From: Alphaproteobacteria bacterium
GTDB lineage: Bacteria > Pseudomonadota > Alphaproteobacteria > Rhodobacterales > Rhodobacteraceae
DNA length: 64,000 nucleotides
NCBI GenBank assembly: GCA_030426685.1
Contig: JAUHYC010000005.1
Coordinates: 1 to 64,000 of the forward strand
Direction: 5' to 3'
In this document: one piece after another, positions 35,755 through 44,674 of the stretch
Layout of the letters: each line of letters opens with the position of its first letter
How positions within the stretch are numbered: position 1 is the first letter of the stretch
Program-made: the position numbers and the translations under genes
Notes under the pieces: generated by a model
What the model was told of the DNA's origin: nothing
The model's database searches: none
Seen by the model: the letters and a program-made list of their open reading frames with translations, nothing else

Positions 35755-36717
35755 ATGAGTACCATCGAAAGCCGCATCGTGCGTTATGGCGAACTGAAGC
35801 CTTGTAAAACCGCGTTCATCGACGCCCACACGCCGGGCTCGGACCAGAAAGAGAATTTTACCATCATCGGCGGCGGCGTTTCCGAAAGCCCCGATCAGCA
35901 CGTCCACATCACCGACAAGATCGGGTTCAACATCGGCGCGGCGGGGCAACCGCCGAAATGCCGCAACTCGCTGCACAGCCACACCACCGCCGAGGTTTTC
36001 TTTGTCGCGAAAGGCCGGTGGCGGTTCTTCTGGGGCCGCTATGGCACTGCAGGCGAATTCATCGCCGAAGAAGGTGACATCTTCAACATACCGACGGGCA
36101 TCTTCCGTGGGTTCGAAAACGTGGGCCAGGATTACGGCATGATCATGTCGATGCTGGGTGGCGATGACGCCGGTGGCGGTGTGACCTGGGCTCCGCAAGT
36201 CATTCAGGACGCGCAGGCCCATGGTCTGGTGCTGGGCAATAATGGCGTCCTGTACGATAGCAAGAAGGGCGAGGAACTGCCGCACAATGTGCAGCCCATG
36301 CCGCTGCTGACCGAGGAACAGCTGAAAGCGTATCCCGAGGTTCCCGTGGATGCGGTGATCGGCAAATATGTCGCCCGCTACTGGGACCTGATGGCGCTGG
36401 CAGCGGACAAGCCTGCGGTTGTGATCGGTGAAAATGGCCTGATCAAGGACAAGCCCGGTTTCGAGGTGGATTTCCTGACACGCGGTTCGGCCGTGTCCGA
36501 ACCGGTCAAGGCGGACAAGCCCGTGGTTCTGATGCCGGCCAGCGGCCACTGGCGCATCAAGATCAATGAGGTTGAGGTTACCCTGTCCAACGGCGACACC
36601 GCGCTGGTTCTGCCCGGTGAAAGCTACAGCGCCGAGCCGTCAATGACCGGTGAAGCGGGTCTGTACCGTATCACCGCAACTGACGATCCGGCCGGGGCGA
36701 CCTGGACGGGCGCATAA
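35755..36717 (+). CDS. Cupin-domain protein
   Basis: A 320-residue protein with GAGGAG as ribosome site. The first cupin (about residues 45-140) has NSLHSHTTAEVFFVAKGRWR and GDIFNIPTGIFRGFEN, giving the His-x-His, Glu and later positions of a metal site, although the last His is Arg. A second, weaker barrel lies at about 230-310 (SGHWRIKINEVEVTLSNGDT). Cupins include dioxygenases, isomerases and epimerases. It begins the second part of the cluster after a palindromic control element. No specific reaction can be assigned. Confidence 0.8.
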   Translation: MSTIESRIVRYGELKPCKTAFIDAHTPGSDQKENFTIIGGGVSESPDQHVHITDKIGFNIGAAGQPPKCRNSLHSHTTAEVFFVAKGRWRFFWGRYGTAGEFIAEEGDIFNIPTGIFRGFENVGQDYGMIMSMLGGDDAGGGVTWAPQVIQDAQAHGLVLGNNGVLYDSKKGEELPHNVQPMPLLTEEQLKAYPEVPVDAVIGKYVARYWDLMALAADKPAVVIGENGLIKDKPGFEVDFLTRGSAVSEPVKADKPVVLMPASGHWRIKINEVEVTLSNGDTALVLPGESYSAEPSMTGEAGLYRITATDDPAGATWTGA

Positions 36718-36819
36718 CGCCAAAATTGCGTGTCCCGATTTCAATCGGGGCATGCTGAGCGCATCCTGCACCAGGTTTCCAGCCCGGCGCAGGAACAAGA
36801 TTTGAATGGAGATGAAGAC

Positions 36820-37944
36820 ATGACCCCTATTTCAACCACCCATGTTGGAAGCCTGCCGCGCAGTCAGGAGGTCGTGGACTTCATCTTCGCGCGCGAGCGG
36901 GAGGAGCCGTTCGATCAGGCCGCATTCGATGCCTGCATGACCGCTGCGGTTTCCGAAACCGTGCGCAAACAGGCCGAGGCCGGGATTGATATCGTCTCGG
37001 ACGGTGAGACCTCAAAAATCTCTTATGCCACTTATGTGAAGGACCGCTATACCGGCTTTGCTGGTGACAGCCCGCGCAAAGCACCGGCGGACCTCAAGAT
37101 GTTTCCGGGCTTTCTGCAACGTTTGGCCGATGACGGTGGAACGCCGCAATATGCGCGGCCCATGTGCGTGGGTGAGGTGCGCTCGAAAGGGCAGGGTGAG
37201 CTGCTGAAGGATATCGACAATCTCAAGGCCGCGATGGCCGAACACGGGGTCGAGCGCGGCTTTATGAACGCCGCCAGCCCCGGGGTGATTTCGCTGTTTT
37301 TGCAGAATGATTTCTACCCAACGCGTGAGGCTTATCTGGCCGCGCTGGCCGATGCGATGAAAGAAGAATATGAGACCATCGTTGGTGCGGGTTTGGATTT
37401 GCAGCTGGATTGCCCGGATCTGGCCCTGTCGCGCCATATGCTGTTCACTGATCTGTCCGACGATGAGTTCGTGAAAATCGCCGATATGCATGTTGAGGCG
37501 CTGAACCACGCATTGCGGGATGTGCCGGCGGACAAGGTGCGCGTTCATATCTGCTGGGGCAATTACGAGGGTCCGCATTGCTGCGACATCGGCATGGACA
37601 AGGTGTTTCCGACGCTGATGTCCACCAAATCTCGCTATGTGCTGTTTGAAACGTCGAACCCGCGACACGCGCATGAATGGACGGTGTTCCGCGACCGCAA
37701 AGGTGAGATTCCCGATGACAAGGTTCTGGTGCCCGGCGTGGTCGACACCACAACCAACTTTGTTGAACACCCGGAATTGATCGCGCAGCGTGTTGAGCGG
37801 TTTGCCAACATCGTAGGCGCCGAACGCGTGATTGCCGGATCGGATTGCGGCTTTGGCACCTTTGCAGGCTTTGGCGCGGTCGACCCGGATATCGCCTATG
37901 CCAAATTGGGCGCGCTGGTCGAAGGGGCTGCCCTGGTCAAATGA
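36820..37944 (+). CDS. Cobalamin-independent methionine-synthase-like (MetE C-terminal) protein
   Basis: ATG at 36820 (374 residues). Only the catalytic barrel of MetE is present, half the length of true MetE. Zinc ligands are suggested by VHICWGNYEG (His and Cys) and GSDCGFGTF (Cys). The opening ISTTHVGSLPRSQEVVDFIF is typical of short MetE homologues in catabolic clusters, which may move a methyl or alkyl group from a substrate to a thiol, or do an unrelated reaction. Overlaps the alpha/beta hydrolase by four bases. Confidence 0.82.
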   Translation: MTPISTTHVGSLPRSQEVVDFIFAREREEPFDQAAFDACMTAAVSETVRKQAEAGIDIVSDGETSKISYATYVKDRYTGFAGDSPRKAPADLKMFPGFLQRLADDGGTPQYARPMCVGEVRSKGQGELLKDIDNLKAAMAEHGVERGFMNAASPGVISLFLQNDFYPTREAYLAALADAMKEEYETIVGAGLDLQLDCPDLALSRHMLFTDLSDDEFVKIADMHVEALNHALRDVPADKVRVHICWGNYEGPHCCDIGMDKVFPTLMSTKSRYVLFETSNPRHAHEWTVFRDRKGEIPDDKVLVPGVVDTTTNFVEHPELIAQRVERFANIVGAERVIAGSDCGFGTFAGFGAVDPDIAYAKLGALVEGAALVK

Positions 37945-38636
37945 CGCCGCTTATCCTCCTGCCCGGCATGATGTGCGATGCGCGGTTGTTCACCCCGCAG
38001 ATTGACGCTCTGTCAGGAAAATACCCGATCCTTTCTGCACCGATCGGCGGACGGGACACAATGCAGGCGCTGGCCGCCGATGTGTTGACCTATGCGCCTG
38101 AACGTTTTGCGATGGCGGGGCTCTCCATGGGTGGCATCGTGGCGATGGAAATCCTGCGGCAGGCTCCGGATCGTGTGGCCGGTCTGGCCTTGATGGATAC
38201 CAATCCTCTGGCAGAGTTGGACGAGGTGCAGGCCAGGCGCGGCCCTCAGATCGACGCCGTCGAACGCGGCAACCTGCGAAAGGTGATGGCCGAAGAGATG
38301 AAGCCGAACTATCTGACGGATGGCCCGCGCCGCGCTTCCATTCTGGATTTGTGCATGGATATGGCCATGGATCTCGGGCCGGAGGTTTTCATCAATCAAT
38401 CCAAAGCACTGCGTGATCGCCCAGATCAGAGCAACACCCTACGCGAGTTCACCGGCGCAGCTCTGGTTCTCTGTGGGCGCGACGATGCCTTGTGCCCCGT
38501 CTCAAGGCATGAACTGATGCACGATTTGATACCGCAGAGCCGGTTGGAGATCATCGAAAACGCCGGGCATCTGCCGACTCTGGAGCAACCGCAACAAACC
38601 ACGGCGGCCCTGACCCGCTGGCTGGAGACAATATGA
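37941..38636 (+). CDS. Alpha/beta hydrolase
   Basis: A 231-residue hydrolase from the ATG at 37941, fixed by the ATGA overlap. The nucleophile Ser is in GLSMGG, the acid in LVLCGRDDALCP and the His in ENAGHLPTLEQP; the oxyanion region is LLPGMMCD. Small carboxylesterase or enol-lactone-hydrolase size. It overlaps the RraA-like gene by four bases, so the MetE-like, hydrolase and RraA-like proteins are made together and likely act in sequence. Confidence 0.87.
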   Translation: MTPLILLPGMMCDARLFTPQIDALSGKYPILSAPIGGRDTMQALAADVLTYAPERFAMAGLSMGGIVAMEILRQAPDRVAGLALMDTNPLAELDEVQARRGPQIDAVERGNLRKVMAEEMKPNYLTDGPRRASILDLCMDMAMDLGPEVFINQSKALRDRPDQSNTLREFTGAALVLCGRDDALCPVSRHELMHDLIPQSRLEIIENAGHLPTLEQPQQTTAALTRWLETI

Positions 38637-39328
38637 ACCAATCTCTGCTGGACCTGCTGAAAAAGGTCGACACGCCAACAGTTTGCAACGCCATCGAAGT
38701 GGCGCAGGGCAAGCGCGGTTTCGATGATTTTACCCGGGGCACAATGGTGTGCTCTGATCCCGAAGCGGGCGCGATGGTGGGATATGCCCGTACCGCGAAG
38801 ATTGCCGCCGTGAACCCGCCGACCGAGGCACCTGATGTGATCCGCGCGCGCCGCATGGATTACTACCGGCACATGGCCTCGGGCAGCGGCCCATCTGTGA
38901 CAGTGGTGGAAGATTTGGATTATCCCGACTGCATCGGTGCCTATTGGGGTGAGATCAATACGACCGTCCACAAGGGTTTTGGCATCAGCGGTGCATTGAC
39001 CAATGGCGTGATGCGGGACCTCGGCGACCTGCCGGATGGCTTCCCGGTGGTTGCCGGGTCTGTCGGACCAAGCCACGGGTTCGTGCACGTGAAAGAGGTT
39101 GGAACACCAGTGACAATCTTCGGCCTGTCGATCAAAGACGGCGACCTTGTGCATGCCGACCGACATGGTGCTCTGGTGATCCCGCCCGAGGTGGTGGACG
39201 AACTTGAACGGGCGATCATCAAGCTGCTTGAAACCGAAAGACTGATCCTGGATCCCGCCCGCGCTAAAGGGTTCGATTTTGACGCCTTCGAAAAAGCATG
39301 GGCGGCGTTTGAAGCCTCTCGGACTTAG
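38633..39328 (+). CDS. RraA-family aldolase/decarboxylase-like protein
   Basis: A 231-residue protein of the RraA/HMG-aldolase fold: DTPTVCNAIEVAQG at the start, then a central GALTNGVMRDLGDLPDGF with the Arg-Asp pair that binds metal and carboxylate in 4-hydroxy-4-methyl-2-oxoglutarate aldolases, and VHADRHGALVIPPEV. Catabolic members cleave 4-hydroxy-2-oxo acids or decarboxylate oxaloacetate. It is last in the cluster and could yield pyruvate-type products. RNase E inhibition is less likely in this setting. Confidence 0.83.
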   Translation: MNQSLLDLLKKVDTPTVCNAIEVAQGKRGFDDFTRGTMVCSDPEAGAMVGYARTAKIAAVNPPTEAPDVIRARRMDYYRHMASGSGPSVTVVEDLDYPDCIGAYWGEINTTVHKGFGISGALTNGVMRDLGDLPDGFPVVAGSVGPSHGFVHVKEVGTPVTIFGLSIKDGDLVHADRHGALVIPPEVVDELERAIIKLLETERLILDPARAKGFDFDAFEKAWAAFEASRT

Positions 39329-39349
39329 GGGCAAAGGCGCATCCAGTTC

Positions 39350-39383
39350 GAAATCAGCGATGTAGCCGGATTTGCTGATTTTC
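39350..39383. terminator. Bidirectional hairpin between convergent genes
   Basis: GAAATCAGC (39350-39358) pairs with GCTGATTTTC (39374-39383) between the RraA-like gene and the convergent LacI gene. A-rich on the left and T-rich on the right, it could end transcription from both sides. Confidence 0.5.
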
Positions 39384-39403
39384 GCCTTAGGTTTTCAGTC
39401 CTG

Positions 39404-40417
39404 CTAGGCGCTTTCGCGAATGATCAACTGGCCTGTGAAGCGGTCCAGGCCAGCGGGGGGTGACTCACCTTTCAGAATCTGAACAAGGTCTTCTGCCATC
39501 GCGGATATCGGTTGGCGGTAGGTTGTCAGCCGATAATGTGGGCTTGCCGCTTGGGGTGTGTCGTCAAATCCGGTGAGAGCGATATCGTCGGGGATGCGCA
39601 AACCATGGGCGTAGCGAAGTGCATCATAGGCCCCCATGGCGATGGAGTCGTTTTCGCAAACCAGAATGTCTGGTCGATCATCCGGGGCGATGTGGTTGAA
39701 GTGTTCCTTGACCAGTGTGAAGGCCCGGTCGGGATCGTAGCTGTTTGGTGTAATGAAGCTGGGTTTCGAACCTTTAACTTCTTGCCATCGCTTCAGGAAA
39801 GTCTCTTTGCGCATCAGGTGCGCCGATTGGGTTTGGGGGCCTGCCACGAAAAGCGGGCGTTGATACCCTCTGGCGATCACGTGATCGGTCAACTCGGTCA
39901 TGGCCAGGTGGTCGTCGCAGCAGATCGAGACCGTGTTTGCATTTTCAGATGTCCGGGCAAAGACGATCAGTTTTTTCAGGCGGCGGGCGCCATGTGCGGT
40001 TTCGAGCGCCTTGTCGTCAAACCCGCTACCGATCAGAACGGCGGCATCCACACGTCTTTGGCTCGCATTCAGCAGCGCGGCTGATGCGTCTTCGGTATCC
40101 AGCGTATTCACCAGCAGCGTATCCCAACCATTCTTACGCAGGATGCGCGTCAAGCGCTCCAGCATTACCAATTTGTGGGGATTGGAAAAATCGTCGACCA
40201 GCAGGGCGACCAAGTTCGACCTGTCCGAGGCCAGGCTGGCCGCCAGAAGGTCGGGGGCGTATCCCAGTGCTGCTGCGGCCTCCAGCACCCTTTTGCGGGC
40301 CTTGGCCGAGATTGAGGCCTCTTTTTTGAAGGCACGATTGACCGTCCAGCGCGACACACCCGCCAACGCGGCCACGTCATCGGCCGTAACAGTGTCCAAA
40401 GCCTTGTCTGTAGCCAT
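39404..40417 (-). CDS. LacI-family regulator of the inositol locus
   Basis: ATG at 40417 with GGAAGGAGG upstream (337 residues). The helix-turn-helix is VTADDVAALAGVSRWTVNRA at residues about 10-29, followed by the hinge LAASLASDRSN and the ligand domain from LVALLVDDFSNPHKLVMLER. It is divergent from iolG, and three LacI-type operators lie in the locus (40471-40486, 40494-40509, 41547-41560). An inositol or inosose is the presumed inducer. Confidence 0.9.
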   Translation of the reverse strand: MATDKALDTVTADDVAALAGVSRWTVNRAFKKEASISAKARKRVLEAAAALGYAPDLLAASLASDRSNLVALLVDDFSNPHKLVMLERLTRILRKNGWDTLLVNTLDTEDASAALLNASQRRVDAAVLIGSGFDDKALETAHGARRLKKLIVFARTSENANTVSICCDDHLAMTELTDHVIARGYQRPLFVAGPQTQSAHLMRKETFLKRWQEVKGSKPSFITPNSYDPDRAFTLVKEHFNHIAPDDRPDILVCENDSIAMGAYDALRYAHGLRIPDDIALTGFDDTPQAASPHYRLTTYRQPISAMAEDLVQILKGESPPAGLDRFTGQLIIRESA

Positions 40418-40470
40418 TTTAACGCCTCCTTCCGGCAAACTAGCGGGTGATTGTTCGGTTTTCCAGCCAC

Positions 40471-40486
40471 TTGCACGCGTGAGCAA
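40471..40486. promoter_or_regulatory. LacI-type operator, imperfect
   Basis: TTGCACGCGTGAGCAA has a CG centre and six of eight matching arm positions. It is 54 bases from the regulator start and 23 bases, centre to centre, from the perfect copy on its right. Confidence 0.55.
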
Positions 40487-40493
40487 AAAAGAC

Positions 40494-40509
40494 TTGCACG
40501 CGCGTGCAA
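40494..40509. promoter_or_regulatory. LacI-type operator, perfect palindrome
   Basis: TTGCACGCGCGTGCAA reads identically on both strands and lies between the divergent regulator and iolG, 41 bases from the iolG start. With its neighbour it would control both directions. Confidence 0.7.
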
Positions 40510-40550
40510 AACTACCGATGCTGTGGCCGACGCAAAGATTTGAGGGAAAA

Positions 40551-41549
40551 ATGCTGAATATCGGACTCCTTGGCGCGGGGCGCATCGGAATCGTGCATGC
40601 GCGGGCCATAACCGCGCACCCGGCCAGTCGCCTTGTGGCGGTATCAGACATAGTTGAGGAAAATGCGGCCAAGCTGGCAACGGAGCATGGTGCCGAAGCG
40701 CGCAGTTCTCAAGCCATTATCTCGGACCCAGCGATTGACGCAGTTCTCGTGGCCACTTCGACCGACACCCATTCGGACCTGATCGAGGCCGCGACTGCCG
40801 CTGGCAAGGCGGTTCTGTGCGAAAAGCCGGTTGATCTGAGTCTTGAAAGGGCGCGGTCTTGCCAGGCTGTTGCAGGCGCAACCGGGCAGCCGGTCATGAT
40901 CGGATTCAACCGGCGTTTCGATCCTAATTTCAGCGCATTGAAGGCGGCTGTGGATACTGGTGAAATCGGCAAGCCCGAGCTGCTGTCGATCACTTCTTTT
41001 GATCCGGCGCCACCGCCGGTGGAATACATCAAGGTCTCGGGCGGGTTGTTTCGCGATATGATGATTCATGACTTCGACATGGCGAATTTCATCATGGGTG
41101 AGGCTCCGGTTTCGGTGTTCGCTATCGGGTCATCCATAGTAGATCCCGAGATTGGCAAGGCGGGCGACGTCGATACGGCAGCCGTCACGCTTACCTATTC
41201 GGACGGTCGGATTGCAGTGATCAAAAATTCGCGGCGAGCGGCCTATGGCTATGACCAGCGGGTTGAGATTCTGGGCTCTGAAGGGCTGCTTCAAGCGCAG
41301 AACATGCTGGAGAACACGGTGGTGAAATCGACCGCCGCGGGCGTGATCGGGGCGAAACCGACGTATTTTTTCCTGGAACGTTACATGGCGGCTTATGAGG
41401 CCGAATGGGCGTCTTTTGTCGATGCGATTACGCATGAAACGGCACCACCGGTGACATTGGATGACGGAGTTGCTGCACTGGCAATTGCGGAAGCCGCTGA
41501 TCTGTCAGCGAAAAAACGACGATTGGTTGCGATAACAGAATTATTTTGA
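40551..41549 (+). CDS. iolG: myo-Inositol 2-dehydrogenase-type Gfo/Idh/MocA oxidoreductase
   Basis: ATG at 40551 with GAGGGA upstream (332 residues); the open frame that continues upstream crosses the operators and is not coding. Rossmann motif IGLLGAGRIGIVHA, signature AVLCEKPVDL with the catalytic Lys, and GGLFRDMMIHDFDMANFIMG with the Asp/His catalytic positions (about residues 165-180). It oxidises myo-inositol, or an isomer, to the 2-keto inosose with NAD. IolE and IolB in the same locus support the role. Its stop codon lies inside a LacI-type operator. Confidence 0.88.
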   Translation: MLNIGLLGAGRIGIVHARAITAHPASRLVAVSDIVEENAAKLATEHGAEARSSQAIISDPAIDAVLVATSTDTHSDLIEAATAAGKAVLCEKPVDLSLERARSCQAVAGATGQPVMIGFNRRFDPNFSALKAAVDTGEIGKPELLSITSFDPAPPPVEYIKVSGGLFRDMMIHDFDMANFIMGEAPVSVFAIGSSIVDPEIGKAGDVDTAAVTLTYSDGRIAVIKNSRRAAYGYDQRVEILGSEGLLQAQNMLENTVVKSTAAGVIGAKPTYFFLERYMAAYEAEWASFVDAITHETAPPVTLDDGVAALAIAEAADLSAKKRRLVAITELF

Positions 41550-41560
41550 AACCGGTTGCA
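41547..41560. promoter_or_regulatory. LacI-type operator overlapping the iolG stop codon
   Basis: TGAAACCGGTTGCA matches the pattern TGNAANCGNTTNCA at all ten fixed positions; its first three bases are the iolG TGA stop. It would give the downstream transporter genes their own regulated promoter within the 137-base gap. Confidence 0.65.
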
Positions 41561-41686
41561 AAATGAGTAGAATTCCGGAAACTGAGGCATGCTCCGCCAA
41601 TTGTCGGGGCGCCAGAGATTCGGCGATGCCGAATGAGCGGGGCCAGAACCTCGTATAAGAATTCAAATTCTACTGGGAGGAATGTA

Positions 41687-42628
41687 ATGAAAATGTTCGT
41701 AAAAGGGATCCTGATGGCCAGCGCCGTTTCGCTGGGTGCCGTGACCGGAGCTGCCGCAGAAGGCGAAAAGTACATACTGGTCAGCCATGCCCCGGACAGC
41801 GATAGCTGGTGGAACACCATCAAAAACGGCATTGCACTTGCGGGTGAGCAAATGGGTGTTGAGGTCGAGTATCGCAACCCGCCAACAGGGGACCTGGCCG
41901 ATATGGCACGTATCATCGATCAGGCGGCGGCGTCCGGCCCGAACGGCATCATCACGACGCTGGCAGATCCCGATATTCTGGAAGGACCGATCAAAGCAGC
42001 GGTGGATTCAGGTATCGACGTGATCATCATGAACACCGGAACACCTGAAAAAGCGCGCGAAGTGGGTGCCCTGATGTACGTTGGTCAACCTGAGTATGAT
42101 GCGGGTTTCGCCGCCGGTCAGCGGGCCAAAGGTGACGGCATCGGATCTTTCCTGTGCGTTAACCACTATATCGTCCAGCCATCCAGCCAGGAACGCTGCC
42201 AGGGTTTCGCGGATGGTCTGGGCATCGAATTGGGTGATCAGATGATCGACGCTGGACAGGACCCGGCGGAGATCAAGAACCGCGTTTTGGCCTATCTGTC
42301 GGCCAACCCCGATACGGATGCCGTATTGACGCTTGGCCCAACTTCGGCAGACCCGACCATTCTGGCGCTGCAGGAAAACGGCATGGCCGGTGATATCTAT
42401 TTTGGCACCTTCGATCTGGGTGGTGAAATCGTGAAAGGTATCAAGGACGGGACCATTCAGTGGGGTATCGATCAGCAACCTTTCCTGCAGGCTTATCTGC
42501 CGGTTGTTGTTCTGGCCAACTATCACCGATATGGCGTTTTGCCCGGCAACAACATCAACTCGGGCCCGGGATTCGTGACTGCGGATGGCCTGACAAAAAT
42601 CGAAGAGTTTGCTGGCGAATACCGCTGA
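41687..42628 (+). CDS. Sugar/inositol ABC transporter binding protein
   Basis: ATG at 41687 with GGGAGG upstream (313 residues). The signal peptide ends about residue 23 (GAAAEG). The periplasmic-binding-protein-4 (ribose-type) fold is shown by ILVSHAPDSDSWWNTIKNGI, GIDVIIMNTGTPEKAREVGA and TFDLGGEIVKGIKDGTIQWG. Followed by ribose-type permease and ATPase genes. In this locus myo-inositol or an isomer is the likely ligand. Confidence 0.9.
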   Translation: MKMFVKGILMASAVSLGAVTGAAAEGEKYILVSHAPDSDSWWNTIKNGIALAGEQMGVEVEYRNPPTGDLADMARIIDQAAASGPNGIITTLADPDILEGPIKAAVDSGIDVIIMNTGTPEKAREVGALMYVGQPEYDAGFAAGQRAKGDGIGSFLCVNHYIVQPSSQERCQGFADGLGIELGDQMIDAGQDPAEIKNRVLAYLSANPDTDAVLTLGPTSADPTILALQENGMAGDIYFGTFDLGGEIVKGIKDGTIQWGIDQQPFLQAYLPVVVLANYHRYGVLPGNNINSGPGFVTADGLTKIEEFAGEYR

Positions 42629-42710
42629 TCTTCACAATACAGGGGGTGCCAGTGCAGTGCGCCCCCTGCACAGTCCTACACTCAAAAGCCCGCGCGAGGG
42701 AGAACAAAAA

Positions 42711-43835
42711 ATGGCTGAGTCAGCACAAACCACGGCTGCCAGTGACGAACGAATCAAAGAAATTTCACCGCTGCGAAGGGCCCTGATCCGCCCCGAACTG
42801 GGCGGCATAGTCGGCACAGTCGCCGTTTTCACTTTCTTCATTCTATTCGCCTTTGACAGCGGAATGTTCACCGCTCAGGGGGTCATGAACTGGTCAGTCG
42901 TTTCTGCCCAGTTTATGATCATCGCGGTGGGAGCCTGCTTGCTGATGATCGCAGGCGAATTTGACCTGTCCGTCGGATCGATGATTGGGTTCGCAGGCAT
43001 GATGATTGCCATTTTCTCGGTCACGATGAGCTGGCCGGTCTGGATGGCGATCCTGATCACATTTGTCCTATGCGTAGCGATTGGGGCTCTGAACGGGTAT
43101 ATCGTGGTGCGAACTGGACTGCCGAGTTTCATTGTTACGCTGGCATTCCTGTTCATCCTGCGCGGTTTCACAATCTATCTGCCGCAGACAATTGAGCGCA
43201 AAACCATCATCGGCGGATTAAAGGACGTGGCTGAGGGTGACTGGTTGGCGTCGGTTTTTGGCGGCAAAGTGTTTCAAGGATTGTTCGTCTGGCTCGGCGA
43301 CAACGGAATAATCGAAACTTTCGAACGCGGAACCCGTCAGGGTCAACCTGTCGTTGACGGTGTTCCGATGCTAATTATCTGGGCCATCGTTATTATTATC
43401 TTTGGCCATGTGCTGTTGACCAAGACAAAATTTGGCAACTGGATCTTTGCCGCAGGCGGAGATGCCGAAGCAGCAAGAAACTCGGGTGTTCCGGTGAACA
43501 AGGTAAAGATACTGATGTTCATGTTCACGGCGTTCTGCGCCACAGTTTTTGCCACTTGTCAGGTGATGGAGTTCGGTTCAGCCGGTGCGGATCGCGGGTT
43601 GCTCAAGGAGTTTGAGGCCATCATTGCCGTTGTGATCGGCGGTGCATTGCTGACGGGCGGGTACGGTTCGGTACTGGGGGCTGCATTGGGTGCACTTATC
43701 TTTGGCGTGGTGCAGCAGGGGCTGTTCTTCGCCGGGGTCGAAAGCTCGCTGTTCCGGGTGTTCCTGGGTGTGATCCTTCTGGGTGCCGTGATCTTGAATA
43801 CCTACATCCGTCGCATCATCACAGGAGAACGCTGA
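42711..43835 (+). CDS. Sugar/inositol ABC transporter permease (RbsC-like)
   Basis: ATG at 42711 after CGAGGGAG (374 residues). Hydrophobic segments begin near residue 35; AGEFDLSVGSMIGFAGMM and GGDAEAARNSGVPVNKVKIL are characteristic of the ribose/xylose/inositol permease family. A loop of about 60 residues (IIGGLKDVAEGDWLASVFGG and following) interrupts the middle, as in many FrcC-like proteins. One permease gene serves as a homodimer in this class. Confidence 0.92.
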   Translation: MAESAQTTAASDERIKEISPLRRALIRPELGGIVGTVAVFTFFILFAFDSGMFTAQGVMNWSVVSAQFMIIAVGACLLMIAGEFDLSVGSMIGFAGMMIAIFSVTMSWPVWMAILITFVLCVAIGALNGYIVVRTGLPSFIVTLAFLFILRGFTIYLPQTIERKTIIGGLKDVAEGDWLASVFGGKVFQGLFVWLGDNGIIETFERGTRQGQPVVDGVPMLIIWAIVIIIFGHVLLTKTKFGNWIFAAGGDAEAARNSGVPVNKVKILMFMFTAFCATVFATCQVMEFGSAGADRGLLKEFEAIIAVVIGGALLTGGYGSVLGAALGALIFGVVQQGLFFAGVESSLFRVFLGVILLGAVILNTYIRRIITGER

Positions 43836-43836
43836 G

Positions 43837-44655
43837 ATGACCGAAGATACCAAATTTCATCACGGAGATGCGCAGGCCCGCGAACCGATCATCCGCATGG
43901 TTGACATCCAAAAGCATTTTGGCTCAGTCATCGCCCTGGCAGGGGTCAGTTTTGACCTGAAACCCGGAGAGTGCCATTGCCTGCTTGGCGACAATGGTGC
44001 AGGTAAATCGACCTTCATCAAGACCATGTCAGGCGTGCACAAGCCGACATCGGGTGAAATCTTTTTCGAAGGCAAGCCAATGCACTTTGAGGACCCGCGC
44101 GACGCGATTTCGGCGGGGATCGCAACGGTGCACCAGCACCTGGCCATGATCCCTTTGATGAGTGTCAGCCGTAATTTCTTTATGGGGAACGAGCCAACGC
44201 GCAAGGTGGCTGGAATCAATTTCTTCGACAAGAAGCTGGCTGACGAAATCACCATGGAAGAGATGCGTAAAATGGGCATCAACCTGCGAGGGCCCGATCA
44301 GGCGGTTGGTACTCTGTCGGGTGGCGAACGCCAGACTGTTGCGATTGCCCGCGCAGTGCATTTCGGTGCCAAGATCCTGATCCTGGACGAACCGACCTCG
44401 GCGCTTGGCGTACGTCAGACCTCGAACGTGCTTGCAACCATCGACAAGGTGCGCAGCCAGGGAATTGGTGTGGTCTTCATCAGCCACAACGTGCGCCATG
44501 CTCTTGCGGTGGGTGACAGGTTCACGGTGCTGAATCGGGGCAAGACATTGGGTACGGCCAAGAGGGGAGAAATCACTCCCGAGGAACTGCAGGACCTGAT
44601 GGCAGGCGGTCAGGAACTAGCCCAGCTGGAAGGTTCGTTGGGCGGAACCGTCTAG
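43837..44655 (+). CDS. Sugar/inositol ABC transporter ATP-binding protein, single domain
   Basis: A 272-residue ATPase starting one base after the permease stop. Walker A is LLGDNGAGKST, the signature is LSGGERQTVAIARAV, Walker B is ILILDEPTSALG and the switch His is in VVFISHNVRHAL. Ribose-class ATPases often have two ABC units; this has one, like FrcA, and is therefore complete. A hairpin follows, then the iolC/iolD scar. Confidence 0.92.
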   Translation: MTEDTKFHHGDAQAREPIIRMVDIQKHFGSVIALAGVSFDLKPGECHCLLGDNGAGKSTFIKTMSGVHKPTSGEIFFEGKPMHFEDPRDAISAGIATVHQHLAMIPLMSVSRNFFMGNEPTRKVAGINFFDKKLADEITMEEMRKMGINLRGPDQAVGTLSGGERQTVAIARAVHFGAKILILDEPTSALGVRQTSNVLATIDKVRSQGIGVVFISHNVRHALAVGDRFTVLNRGKTLGTAKRGEITPEELQDLMAGGQELAQLEGSLGGTV

Positions 44656-44674
44656 AGCTACCCGAAACAACGTC

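Noticed and set aside
36820-37944. Genuine methionine synthase metE
   Set aside because: Only the C-terminal barrel is present, half the size of MetE, inside a catabolic operon.
38633-39328. RNase E inhibitor RraA proper
   Set aside because: The length and catabolic setting fit the aldolase/decarboxylase branch of the family; no RNA-related genes are nearby.
39900-40550. N-terminal extension of iolG across the operator region
   Set aside because: The frame is open by chance through the divergent LacI gene; the Rossmann motif begins at the ATG at 40551, which has a ribosome site.
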